Translations under genes and position numbers: made by a program
Notes under the pieces: generated by a model
The model's input: only the letters and a program-made list of their open reading frames with translations
Databases searched by the model: none
Told to the model about the DNA's origin: nothing
Assembly: GCA_023443315.1 (NCBI GenBank)
Contig: JAEZVA010000030.1
Coordinates: forward strand, 1 to 23,499
Length of the DNA stretch: 23,499 nucleotides
Reading direction: 5' to 3'
Origin: Bacillota bacterium
Lineage (GTDB): Bacteria; Bacillota; Clostridia; Oscillospirales; Ruminococcaceae
Shown here: positions 1-7,081 of the stretch, piece after piece
Position numbering within the stretch: position 1 is the stretch's first letter
Layout: every line of letters starts with the position of its first letter

Positions 1-1
1 C

Positions 2-175
2 TTAGCAGACCGTGCCGTCAGTACGGTGCGGCGAATCCACCGTTGTCCACCCAGGCTGTTTACTCGCTTCTTCTTTTTCCTCATGAAAAACATGATGAAA
101 AGCAACACTTGGTGCAAGCGCGACCGTGACCACTGGGACAGCTTTGGCTGGCTGAGCGGAGCAAACCCCTTTTAA
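2..175 (+). CDS. possible C-terminal fragment of an unidentified gene, cut by the window edge
   Basis: This frame is open from the left edge to a TAA at 173-175, giving 57 residues that end in HWDSFGWLSGANPF. I do not recognise a family. The main support is indirect: a good plus-strand intrinsic terminator begins 19 bases after the stop, so some plus-strand transcript should end here. Other frames over the same stretch are also open for a while. A plus-strand frame ends at 127-129, and a minus-strand frame starting at ATG 84 runs off the edge with a Lys/Arg-rich start. The choice of frame is therefore uncertain, and the stretch could be non-coding. Confidence 0.2.
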   Translation, partial: LADRAVSTVRRIHRCPPRLFTRFFFFLMKNMMKSNTWCKRDRDHWDSFGWLSGANPF

Positions 176-193
176 CGAAATAAATCCCTTTCA

Positions 194-225
194 CCCCAAC
201 CGTATGATACTGCGGTTGGGGTTTT
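194..225 (+). terminator. intrinsic terminator before the ABC transporter operon
   Basis: A perfect 9-bp stem pairs CCCCAACCG (194-202) with CGGTTGGGG (213-221) across a 10-base loop. TTTT and a T-rich tail follow directly. The T tract lies only on the plus strand, so it should end the transcript entering from the left edge and insulate the ABC operon. Confidence 0.75.
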
Positions 226-269
226 GGTTTGTACACCCGTTTCTTATGGATGTGAAAACCGAACACAAC

Positions 270-296
270 ACAACCGGGATTAATATAATGGGTTGT
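270..296 (+). promoter_or_regulatory. -10 box of the ABC operon inside a short inverted repeat
   Basis: A perfect TATAAT lies at 284-289, about 28 bases before the ABC ATPase start. No good -35 is at the right distance; the best is CGAACA, 18 bases upstream with 3 of 6 matches. The -10 is bracketed by the inverted repeat ACAACC (270-275) and GGTTGT (291-296). A weak -35 plus a dyad around the -10 would suit a regulated promoter, but no regulator can be named. Confidence 0.4.
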
Positions 297-316
297 AATG
301 CAAACGGGGTGAATAA

Positions 317-1084
317 ATGAATGAAATTTTATCGGTAAATGCGGTGATGCAGAAGTATCAGGCAGCAAACGGAGAAGTCACCGCACTAGAACATATTAGC
401 TTTACCGCGCAAGAGGGTGAATTCATCTGTATCGTCGGTCCCAGCGGCTGCGGCAAAAGCACGCTGCTTTCCGTCATAGCCGGGCTAGAAAACGCGACAC
501 GCGGCTCGGTGCTTCTAGATGGTAAACCGGTGGAAGGGGTTTCTGCGCAGGTCGGATACATGCTGCAGCGCGATAATCTATTGGAATGGCGCAGCATTTG
601 GAAGAACGTACTGCTTGGACTGGAAATACAACATAAGCTAAGCGACGAAACAAAACAATACGCAGATGAACTAATCAGAACATATGGGCTAAACGAGTTT
701 CGCAACAACTATCCATCACAGCTTTCGGGTGGTATGCGACAGCGAGTGGCATTGATTCGCACCCTTGCGGTACGCCCGCGCATCCTGCTGCTGGATGAGG
801 CTTTTTCGGCGCTTGACTTTCAAACCCGCCTTTCAGTGACCGATGATGTTTACCACATTCTAAAAAACGAAAACAAAACCACACTGATGGTGACGCACGA
901 TATCCCCGAGGGCATCAGTATGGCGGATCGTATGATTGTACTCAGCCGCCGCCCCGCCGTAATTAAGAATATACATGAGATTAAGTTTGACCCTTCCTGC
1001 GCGTCTCCGCTCGAACGAAGAAACAACCCACAGTTTGGCAGATACTTTAACGAGATATGGGGGGAGCTCGATGTTATCGCGTAA
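317..1084 (+). CDS. ABC transporter ATP-binding protein, NitT/TauT (SsuB/TauB) family
   Basis: This is the cytoplasmic ATPase subunit that powers uptake by the permease and lipoprotein encoded next. The 255 residues carry a full ABC domain: Walker A GPSGCGKST (41-49), Q-loop glutamine in YMLQ (84), signature LSGGM (136-140), Walker B ILLLDE (156-161) followed by SALD, and switch histidine in VTHD (194). The length and motifs fit the SsuB/TauB/ThiZ branch, whose systems import sulfonates, nitrate, taurine or thiamine pyrimidine precursors. The sequence does not fix the substrate. The ATG at 317 follows a GGGGTG ribosome binding site. Its 3' end overlaps the permease start by 14 bases, so the two are translationally coupled. 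No TPP riboswitch was seen upstream. Confidence 0.95.
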   Translation: MNEILSVNAVMQKYQAANGEVTALEHISFTAQEGEFICIVGPSGCGKSTLLSVIAGLENATRGSVLLDGKPVEGVSAQVGYMLQRDNLLEWRSIWKNVLLGLEIQHKLSDETKQYADELIRTYGLNEFRNNYPSQLSGGMRQRVALIRTLAVRPRILLLDEAFSALDFQTRLSVTDDVYHILKNENKTTLMVTHDIPEGISMADRMIVLSRRPAVIKNIHEIKFDPSCASPLERRNNPQFGRYFNEIWGELDVIA

Positions 1085-1898
1085 AAAAGAAGAAACCGGG
1101 GTATCGCATGAACGGCGGGAGTATCTGGCCCGCATTCAAACACGCAAGCGGTTAATAGCATTGACCCGTGTGATGATTCTTGTGCTATTTATCGGGCTGT
1201 GGGAAGCGATGGCGCGTCTTGGGATTATCGACAGCTTCATTATGAGCCAGCCCTCAAGAATACTCAAAACCATGGTGGGGTTTTCTAACAACGGGCTGCT
1301 TGGACATGTTTGGGTTACCAGCTACGAAACGATTATAGGCTTCTTGCTTGGCACCATTATCGGCACGGCCATTGCGGTTGCACTGTGGTGGTCTGGCTTT
1401 TTGGCGAAGGTCAGCGAGCCGTTTCTAGTGGTGCTCAACAGCCTGCCGAAGGTGGCACTGGGACCGGTCATCATTATCTGGGCGGGAGCAGGCGCCCGCG
1501 CAATCATTGTAATGGCTCTTGCAATCTCGCTAATTGTTACAGTTCTCGAGATGCTAAACGGGTTTCGGCAGACAAATCACGAGCTGCTGCGAATGGCGCA
1601 GACGTTTGGCGCAAAGAAGCAGCAGGTCTTTGCTTTGGTTGTAATGCCATATAACCTTCACACCATCTTTAACACACTCAAGGTGAACATCGGACTCTCG
1701 CTTGTGGGCGTTATCTCGGGTGAATTTCTCGTGTCGAAGGCGGGGCTAGGGTACTTAATCGTCTACGGCGGTCAGGTGTTTCAGATGGATCTGGTTATGA
1801 CGAGCGTTATCATCCTTGCCGCAGTTGCCGCCATCATGTATCAAAGTGTTGTGATAGCCGAGCGGGTGGTTACTCGCGCAGTCAGCCATACGGGGTAG
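1071..1898 (+). CDS. ABC transporter permease, NitT/TauT family
   Basis: This is the membrane channel subunit of the importer. From ATG 1071 it has 275 residues with about six hydrophobic segments, the first near 31-50. The binding-protein-dependent permease EAA-type loop reads RMAQTFGAKKQQVFALVVMP at 174-193, which is where the ATPase docks. The frame is open further upstream, to 975, but that would lie inside the ATPase gene. The start at 1071 has a run of six G plus AG just before it and gives the usual short basic N-terminus before the first membrane segment. The substrate cannot be read from the sequence. Family assignment is secure. Confidence 0.93.
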   Translation: MLSRKKEETGVSHERREYLARIQTRKRLIALTRVMILVLFIGLWEAMARLGIIDSFIMSQPSRILKTMVGFSNNGLLGHVWVTSYETIIGFLLGTIIGTAIAVALWWSGFLAKVSEPFLVVLNSLPKVALGPVIIIWAGAGARAIIVMALAISLIVTVLEMLNGFRQTNHELLRMAQTFGAKKQQVFALVVMPYNLHTIFNTLKVNIGLSLVGVISGEFLVSKAGLGYLIVYGGQVFQMDLVMTSVIILAAVAAIMYQSVVIAERVVTRAVSHTG

Positions 1899-1903
1899 TT
1901 TAA

Positions 1904-1921
1904 CGGCGCGGCTAGGCGCCG
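1904..1921 (+). other. hairpin between permease and lipoprotein genes
   Basis: CGGCGC (1904-1909) pairs with GCGCCG (1916-1921) around a 6-base loop, just after the permease stop. No T tract follows, so it is not a typical terminator. In ABC operons such hairpins often protect or separate the more abundant binding-protein message. That role is inference. Confidence 0.35.
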
Positions 1922-1966
1922 CCAAATATAGATCGATTTTCTCTACAGCTTGAAAGGAGAGTCTTC

Positions 1967-2971
1967 ATGAAAAAACTCATGCGGTTTGTCGGCGCCGCGC
2001 TGTGCGTGCTGATGATTACCGCCGCATTCTCTGGATGCAGCCAGACACAGGATAAGATAAAGATAAAAGTCAGCGAAGTCACCCATTCGGTATTCTATGC
2101 ACCTCAGTACGCCGCAATCAACCTTGGGTATTTTGAAGATGAGGGAATTGAAATCGAGCTAACCAACGGAGCAGGTGCCGATAAGGTGATGACCGCCGTG
2201 ATCTCAGGAGCGGTGGACATCGGCTTTGCAGGGCCGGAAGCGGCCATCTATGTCTACAATGAGGGCAAAGACGACTATTGCCAGGTATTTGCACAACTTA
2301 CCCAACGGGATGGTGCCTTTCTGCTTGGCAGAGAGCCAGATGACAACTTCGATTTTTCTAAGACAATAGGTAAGGTTGTTTTACCGGGTCGTAAGGGTGG
2401 CGTTCCGTACATGACGCTGGAGTACGTGTTCAAACAGCATGGTGTCATCCCGGGCAAGGACGTTACGTTTGACGACAGCGTACAGTTTGCCATGATGACC
2501 GGCGCGTTTACCGGCGGTACAGGCGATTTTGTCACGGCGTTTGAACCAACCGCGTCATCGCTGGAACAGGAAGGCAAGGGGTACATATTGGCGTCGGTCG
2601 GCAAGGAGAGCGGAGAGATTCCGTATACCGCTTACTTTGCAACAAAGAGCTTTATCGAAAAGAATCCGGAAACAATTAAAAAGTTTGTGCGTGCCATCTA
2701 CCGCGGGCAGCAGTGGGTTATGCAGAGCTCTCCCAAAGAGATTGCAAACGCAATCGCAGCGTCGTTCCCAGATACGGACATTAAGCTGCTGGAAAAGTCC
2801 GCGGAAAGCTACAAAAACATCGAGGCATGGAGCACTACCCCCGTAATGAAGCAAGAGGCATACGAAAAACTGCAAACCGTCATGACCGAGGCTGGGGAGC
2901 TTAAGCAGAAGGCTCCGTTCGACAAGGTAGTAAACAACACCTACGCTGAGCAAATTCTTTCGGCTAAGTAA
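1967..2971 (+). CDS. ABC transporter substrate-binding lipoprotein, NMT1/SsuA-like
   Basis: This is the extracellular solute-binding protein that delivers ligand to the permease. The 334 residues start with a lipoprotein signal: MKKLMR, a hydrophobic core, then lipobox AFSGC with the lipidated cysteine at 24. The mature part opens with the NMT1/THI5-like pattern (HSVFYAPQYAAINLGYFEDEGIEIEL), then GAVDIGFAGPEAA. A strong AAAGGAGAG ribosome binding site precedes ATG 1967. The ligand class (sulfonate, thiamine precursor or another small molecule) cannot be decided from motifs. The gene ends 20 bases before a strong two-way terminator, so the operon has three genes. Family confidence is high; ligand is unknown. 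Confidence 0.92.
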   Translation: MKKLMRFVGAALCVLMITAAFSGCSQTQDKIKIKVSEVTHSVFYAPQYAAINLGYFEDEGIEIELTNGAGADKVMTAVISGAVDIGFAGPEAAIYVYNEGKDDYCQVFAQLTQRDGAFLLGREPDDNFDFSKTIGKVVLPGRKGGVPYMTLEYVFKQHGVIPGKDVTFDDSVQFAMMTGAFTGGTGDFVTAFEPTASSLEQEGKGYILASVGKESGEIPYTAYFATKSFIEKNPETIKKFVRAIYRGQQWVMQSSPKEIANAIAASFPDTDIKLLEKSAESYKNIEAWSTTPVMKQEAYEKLQTVMTEAGELKQKAPFDKVVNNTYAEQILSAK

Positions 2972-2990
2972 AAACACAGAGTGAAAACAT

Positions 2991-3033
2991 AAAAGACGGT
3001 CTCGTGTTAACATAAAACACGAGACCGTCTTTT
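2991..3033. terminator. bidirectional terminator between ABC operon and alcohol dehydrogenase
   Basis: A perfect 18-bp stem (2991-3008 with 3016-3033) encloses a 7-base loop. The plus-strand arm ends in a T run. On the minus strand the A-rich flank at about 2984-2994 gives U residues as well. It sits between two convergent genes, so it can serve both. Confidence 0.92.
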
Positions 3034-3074
3034 TCTAAGGTTATTTATTGTCTTGAAAGAAAGTAACAGTAAAA

Positions 3075-4247
3075 CTACATTGCCAGCTTGTAGATGCTTA
3101 AAATGTCATCCTTATTCAGCTTCTTAAAGTTGCCGACGGTTCCGCCGCCTGCCATTGCACATTTTTCAGCCATCGGGGCAAGGTCTGCCGCTACAAAGCC
3201 AAGCTGCGGCAGACGAATTGGCATACCGATAGAGGTATAGAATGCTTCCAGGCGCTCGATTCCGAGCAGGATGCTTTCCTCCTTGCGGTCAAAGCTCAGC
3301 TCAACACCCATCACACGCGTTGCAAACTGCAAGAAGCGGTCGGGGTTAAACTTGTAGCAGTACTTCATCCACGCAGGGAAGACAACCGCAAGACCGGCAC
3401 CGTGCGCAACATCACGCAATGCGCTCAGCTCGTGTTCGATGCAGTGGGAGCCCCAGTCGCCAAGACGCCCTGTGTTGAGCAGATTGTTGTGTGCAACGGT
3501 ACCCGCCCACATGATCTCTGCGCGCACATCATAGTCGGTCGGGTTTTTGAGCGCCATCGGGGTATAGTACAGGATGGTTTTCATCGTCGCTTCTATTAAA
3601 CGGTCGGTTAGATCAATATGCTCTACCTGGGTAAAGTAACGCTCCATCAAATGCGCAAAGATGTCAGAAGCTCCGCATGCCGTTTGATAATCGGGCAGTG
3701 TAAAGGTGAATTCGGGGTTCATTATTGCGAACTTGGGTATGAAGCTATCGCAGCTGTAGCCGTATTTACGCCCCGTCGCTTCATTTGTAATCACGCTGGA
3801 ATCCGAGCTTTCGCTGCCCGCGGCGGGTATTGTTAACACCACACCAAAGGGAAGAGACTCGGTTGCCTGTGCCTTACCCTCGTAAAAATCCCAAACGTCA
3901 CCGTCGTACTTTGCGCCAATCGCGATTGCCTTTGCAGAGTCAATTGCGCTGCCGCCGCCTGCCGCAAGGATGAAGTCGATGTTGTTCTCCCGGCACAGGG
4001 CAATCCCCTCATGCACAAGGGATAGTCTGGGATTGGGCATTACACCACCAAGCTCGGTTACCGACAATCCGGCATCCTTTAATGAACGAACAAGCGTGTC
4101 GTACAGTCCGCTTTTTTTGATTGAGCCGCCTCCGTAATGGAGCAAAACCTTTTTGCCCCCAAACTGCGAGACATATTCTCCGGCTTTATTTTGCGTGTCT
4201 TTCCCAAACACAATCATTGCCGGATTGTAATACCTAAAGTTTAACAT
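3075..4247 (-). CDS. iron-containing alcohol dehydrogenase (butanol dehydrogenase/YqhD-like)
   Basis: This enzyme reduces aldehydes to alcohols (or the reverse) with NAD(P)H, usually in fermentation or aldehyde detoxification. From ATG 4247 it has 390 residues, normal for the family. The nucleotide-binding motif GGGSAIDSAK is at 97-106. Metal ligands fit D195, H199 (SDIFAHLMERYF), H268 and H282 (GSHCIEHELSALRDVAH), with the 14-residue spacing between the last two expected for the class. The longer frame to 4268 is rejected because GGAGGG lies inside it, 8 bases before ATG 4247. MLNFRYYNP is also the usual start of the butanol dehydrogenase branch. It is monocistronic, converging on the ABC operon. 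The true substrate is not determined. Confidence 0.93.
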   Translation of the reverse strand: MLNFRYYNPAMIVFGKDTQNKAGEYVSQFGGKKVLLHYGGGSIKKSGLYDTLVRSLKDAGLSVTELGGVMPNPRLSLVHEGIALCRENNIDFILAAGGGSAIDSAKAIAIGAKYDGDVWDFYEGKAQATESLPFGVVLTIPAAGSESSDSSVITNEATGRKYGYSCDSFIPKFAIMNPEFTFTLPDYQTACGASDIFAHLMERYFTQVEHIDLTDRLIEATMKTILYYTPMALKNPTDYDVRAEIMWAGTVAHNNLLNTGRLGDWGSHCIEHELSALRDVAHGAGLAVVFPAWMKYCYKFNPDRFLQFATRVMGVELSFDRKEESILLGIERLEAFYTSIGMPIRLPQLGFVAADLAPMAEKCAMAGGGTVGNFKKLNKDDILSIYKLAM

Positions 4248-4331
4248 ATCCGTGTCCCTCCATATCATAAACTATTGTGTACAAACACAACTATAATCAT
4301 ATCATAAACGTTAAACGGAAATAAATCTACC

Positions 4332-4347
4332 GTTATTTATAAATAAC
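4332..4347. promoter_or_regulatory. 16-bp perfect palindrome upstream of the ADH gene
   Basis: GTTATTTATAAATAAC is a perfect palindrome about 85 bases upstream of the ADH start. Its length and position suit a dimeric repressor or activator. It does not match the Rex, CcpA or Fur consensus that I know. Because it is AT-rich, chance is a real alternative. Confidence 0.3.
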
Positions 4348-4623
4348 ACAAGTGCTATTTGTATCATTTCGCAAATATGTTTGAAAATACTCGGTGGTGT
4401 GAATTTATGACTATAACAAGGAATACAACGCTTTTGTCAAACTGAGTTACTCGGCTGTAGGTCATTCTATTAGGGTAGCCAAGATGTAAGAAGACTCAAT
4501 TGTAAGTAAACGCAAACCGTTTCAATAGCAGTCAAATGCTTTCTACCCCAATTGCAAATAGTAGTTGAATCTGTTTAAAAGACCTTAAATAGTAAATTAT
4601 GCGTAATACTGCATGAAAAAAAC

Positions 4624-4653
4624 TTGCGCTAAGGCGGTGAAAAGATGTATAAT
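4624..4653 (+). promoter_or_regulatory. sigma-A-type promoter facing the PHP gene
   Basis: TTGCGC (4624-4629) and a perfect TATAAT (4648-4653) are separated by 18 bases. Transcription would begin near 4660 and leave an untranslated leader of about 170 bases before ATG 4830. The -35 is only partly consensus. Confidence 0.45.
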
Positions 4654-4829
4654 ATTAATATATATTTTGAGGTCAGCTAATAATTTGCCGCCGATACAGC
4701 AATTAAAGTTAATAGAATCGTAGTATTTTGTCGCAAATGGTCAATCGACCAATCCACTTTTCAACCAATGATATATAGTCCAGGGGGTAAGAAAATCAGC
4801 GATCCGCTGCCGGAAATGAGGGGAGTCAT

Positions 4830-5660
4830 ATGTTGGGAGATCTTCATTGCCATACAAGGATATCGGATGGTTCAATGGGAATTGAGGATGTCATCGCTTA
4901 CGCAAAGCGTGTGGGGTTGTCGTTTGTTTCCATTACCGATCACGATACCATGTCGGGCGTAATGCGCGCAAAGGTTTTGGGTAAGCGTTACGGTATTGAG
5001 GTTGTGCCCGGATGCGAGCTTTCCTCAATTGACCCTGATACCGGCAGAAAGGTTCATATCCTGTGCTATCTGCCCGTCTTTCCCGAGCGCCTTGAGCATC
5101 TGTTCGTGCGCATTCAAGAGGATAGAACATTAGCCGGAAGCGAGATGCTCAAAAAGGTAATGAAGCTTTATCCCATTACCCTTGAGCACGTGCTTCGTTA
5201 TACCTCTGGCAGTAAGGTGGTTTACAAGGCGCATATTATGAACGCGCTGATGGATTTGGGTTATTGCGCAGAGATTTACGGGGACCTGTTCGGTGAGCTA
5301 TTTTCCCCCGAGCATGGCAGCTGCTATACCGATTTTACACGCCCGAGTGTTTACGATGTTCTAGAGCTAGTGCATGACGCACAAGGGATTGCCGTTTTAG
5401 CGCACCCGCCCACCTATGACAGTATGGATTTTATGAAAAAGGCGGCAAAAGAACATCTGATCGACGGCGTTGAGCTGTGGCATCCTGAGATTTCCGAAGA
5501 GGATGTGCAGGTAATCAGTGAAACCGTGAAAGAGTATGGCTTACTTGCTATAGGCGGCAGTGATTTTCATGGAATGTACCGTTCCCGTCCAACGCCTATC
5601 GGAGTATGCACTACACCAGAATATGCAATCGACGCACTGCTAAGCTACAAGGTAAAATAA
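4830..5660 (+). CDS. PHP-domain metal-dependent phosphoesterase (TrpH/RNase AM-like)
   Basis: This is a soluble PHP-superfamily phosphoesterase. Characterised relatives (E. coli YciV/RNase AM) act on nucleoside 3',5'-bisphosphates and 5' ends of short RNAs. The 276 residues show the metal-binding motifs in order: DLHCHT (4-9), TDHDT (36-40), the glutamate of PGCE (63), HI after RKV (about 74), the VLAHPP motif near 190, and GSDFHG near 248. Length and motif order match the TrpH type rather than the polymerase PHP domain. GAGGGGAG lies just before ATG 4830. It starts a plus-strand series with the TSCPD gene 72 bases downstream. The substrate is inferred from the family only. Confidence 0.9.
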   Translation: MLGDLHCHTRISDGSMGIEDVIAYAKRVGLSFVSITDHDTMSGVMRAKVLGKRYGIEVVPGCELSSIDPDTGRKVHILCYLPVFPERLEHLFVRIQEDRTLAGSEMLKKVMKLYPITLEHVLRYTSGSKVVYKAHIMNALMDLGYCAEIYGDLFGELFSPEHGSCYTDFTRPSVYDVLELVHDAQGIAVLAHPPTYDSMDFMKKAAKEHLIDGVELWHPEISEEDVQVISETVKEYGLLAIGGSDFHGMYRSRPTPIGVCTTPEYAIDALLSYKVK

Positions 5661-5741
5661 CTGGTTTGTCATCTATTTATCGGCGGTGCACGAATAGAAC
5701 GCGGTACTCGCGTATATCATATACCAATAAGGATGATTGAT

Positions 5742-5999
5742 TTGCAATATACATACAAGCCCCGCGGCGTTTGCGCTGCTTTAATTGCAATTACCCTTGA
5801 CGATGACGGGGTTGTACAGGATGTCGTGTTTACCGGCGGTTGCAACGGCAACGCACAGGGTATTTCTTCTTTGGTTAAGGGGATGCCCGCACAGCAAGTG
5901 ATAAAGCGCCTAAAGGGGATTCGATGCTCGTACAAGACCACCTCTTGTCCCGATCAGCTGGCAACGGCGCTTGAGCAGATGGTGGCGGTTCACAAATAG
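5742..5999 (+). CDS. TSCPD domain-containing small protein (TIGR03905-like)
   Basis: This is an 85-residue protein made almost entirely of a TSCPD domain, a fold also found at the C-terminus of some ribonucleotide reductases; stand-alone versions have no settled function. Visible motifs are YKPRGVC (5-11), FTGGCNGNAQGIS (30-42), and TTSCPDQLA (66-74), with cysteines at 11, 34, 62 and 69 that could bind metal. An in-frame ATG at 5733 directly abuts AAGG, with no room for a ribosome binding site. TTG at 5742 has AAGGATGAT at proper distance and gives the family-like start MQYTYKPRGVC, so I prefer it. It overlaps no other real start; the next gene begins 25 bases on. Confidence 0.85.
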   Translation: MQYTYKPRGVCAALIAITLDDDGVVQDVVFTGGCNGNAQGISSLVKGMPAQQVIKRLKGIRCSYKTTSCPDQLATALEQMVAVHK

Positions 6000-6024
6000 C
6001 TTTGCGTGGGGGAGAGTGTGGCTG

Positions 6025-6672
6025 GTGGAGCTTTATGGCTTGCTAAGCATTTTGACAGTGTTGGGTTTGTCATTCTGCGCGTTAAACCAATACAAAAAAG
6101 GTCGGCTTGTTGCCTATGCAGCAGGGGGCGATGACAGCGATATTAAGATTGCAGGAGAGAAACCGCACGCCCAAAGCTCTTCTGAAGAGCTAGAACGCCT
6201 TGCCGCGCTAGTGAAGGCCGAACACGACAACGGCAATATACAGCGTGCCAAACGTCTTGCGGTTGCACTGGTAGACACCGTGTTTACCCATGATGTATTC
6301 ACCGACGGCGTGACAGACCGCTCTTTGGTATTGCAGATACGGTTGTTAATCACCTTTACAATTGACATCTGCATGGAAAATGGCTTACCGAACCCCGTTG
6401 TGGCGCAGACCGCACAAAATTTGTATTATGAGCAGATTACCCTGCGCGACCGCGCGTTTTATGATGAGATTCAAACCTCCGGCGCGTTTTCGATGTACCT
6501 GCTTTGCACCCGTTCGGAGTCGGCGAACTCCACCTCGATTGGTGAAGAGTTTGCGAATCTGTGCGGTAAAGAGGGAGACAGCGAATACATTAAGCTTGGC
6601 AGGGATATCTTTGAATACTATCTTAAGCTGTGCGCAGATAAGATGCGTGCCTGTGAATTTGTAAAAAGTTAA
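6025..6672 (+). CDS. unknown membrane-anchored protein
   Basis: I do not recognise this family. From GTG 6025 it encodes 215 residues: one N-terminal hydrophobic segment (about 4-20), a basic YKKGR stretch, a polar linker, and then a mostly helical soluble domain of about 170 residues with several cysteines near the C-terminus. The frame is open back to 5971, which would overlap the TSCPD gene by 29 bases and add a Trp-rich extension. GGGGGAG at 6008-6014 supports the GTG at 6025; GTG 6016 is also possible. It is the last gene before a strong terminator and probably belongs to the PHP-TSCPD transcript. The TM helix suggests an anchored cytoplasmic or surface domain; orientation is not known. 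Confidence 0.75.
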   Translation: MELYGLLSILTVLGLSFCALNQYKKGRLVAYAAGGDDSDIKIAGEKPHAQSSSEELERLAALVKAEHDNGNIQRAKRLAVALVDTVFTHDVFTDGVTDRSLVLQIRLLITFTIDICMENGLPNPVVAQTAQNLYYEQITLRDRAFYDEIQTSGAFSMYLLCTRSESANSTSIGEEFANLCGKEGDSEYIKLGRDIFEYYLKLCADKMRACEFVKS

Positions 6673-6690
6673 CCATACACACAAATTAGT

Positions 6691-6730
6691 CCCCCTGGGG
6701 TTACCCAGGGGGGACATGTTTTTTCTATTT
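6691..6730 (+). terminator. intrinsic terminator after the unknown membrane protein gene
   Basis: CCCCCTGGG (6691-6699) pairs with CCCAGGGGG (6704-6712) over a 4-base loop. TTTTTT follows at 6719-6724 and more T after it. The convergent minus-strand gene stops at 6725, inside the T-rich tail, so the hairpin could also end that transcript, with weaker U support. Confidence 0.85.
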
Positions 6731-7057
6731 TTGCTTTTTTGCAGGCAGTTCTCGGATACTCTGCACATAGTCGCAGTTTATCAGGTCTACGACACCCTTG
6801 CTTTCTACCTTCATCCAGTTGTCGACAATCTCAATCACCGTTCCCTGAAAGTTGCCGCTTAAACCAGTAGAAATCAGACAGTTTTTACCGAGGCACTGTG
6901 TAACGAGTTGACTAGCCAAAAAATCAGCCTCCTTGTTCATTCGAACTCTGTTTCGAATCTGCCGAATGACTTTTTGCTGCGCCCGTGCCTGAGGAATAAA
7001 GACAAACAGCAGTAGAAAGATGGGCAGAAACACGGCTATCCAGGTACCGATGTTCAC
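6725..7057 (-). CDS. small membrane-anchored protein with LSm/SH3-like C-terminal domain
   Basis: A 110-residue protein with one N-terminal transmembrane helix (about 3-22), a basic, helical linker (24-45) and a small beta-rich domain (55-104: KNCLISTG, FQGTVIEIVDNWMKVES, VDLINCDYVQSIRELP). That pattern resembles short LSm-like proteins of clostridia (possibly the DUF6897 type; from memory, not checked). The frame is open to a TTG at 7081 but without a ribosome binding site. GTG 7057 has a run of six G about 8 bases upstream and places the hydrophobic helix at the very N-terminus. It starts 24 bases after lexA stops and is probably cotranscribed with it. Function is unknown. Confidence 0.75.
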   Translation of the reverse strand: MNIGTWIAVFLPIFLLLFVFIPQARAQQKVIRQIRNRVRMNKEADFLASQLVTQCLGKNCLISTGLSGNFQGTVIEIVDNWMKVESKGVVDLINCDYVQSIRELPAKKQK

Positions 7058-7081
7058 ATCAATCGCCCCCCAGAAAAACAA

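Larger units (their letters stand above)
4248..4829. other. AT-rich intergenic region between divergent ADH and PHP genes
   Basis: About 580 bases with no convincing gene. It is clearly more AT-rich than its flanks and has stops in all frames. It holds the ADH ribosome binding site (4256-4261), a 16-bp palindrome (4332-4347), a promoter-like pair facing the PHP gene (4624-4653), and the PHP ribosome binding site (GGGGAG just before 4830). I see no terminator, tRNA, riboswitch or repeat array. The stretch 4350-4620 holds nothing I can name. Confidence 0.6.

Noticed and set aside
231..316. Possible TPP or other riboswitch upstream of the NMT1-type importer
   Set aside because: No CTGAGA or ACCTGATC-type core is present and the leader after the -10 is only about 20 bases.
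4768..4962. Plus-strand frame of 64 codons overlapping the PHP start
   Set aside because: It overlaps the PHP gene in another frame and shows no motif; it lacks a ribosome binding site.
5733..5741. ATG 5733 as the TSCPD start
   Set aside because: AAGG directly abuts the ATG with no spacer, while TTG 5742 has proper spacing and the family N-terminus.
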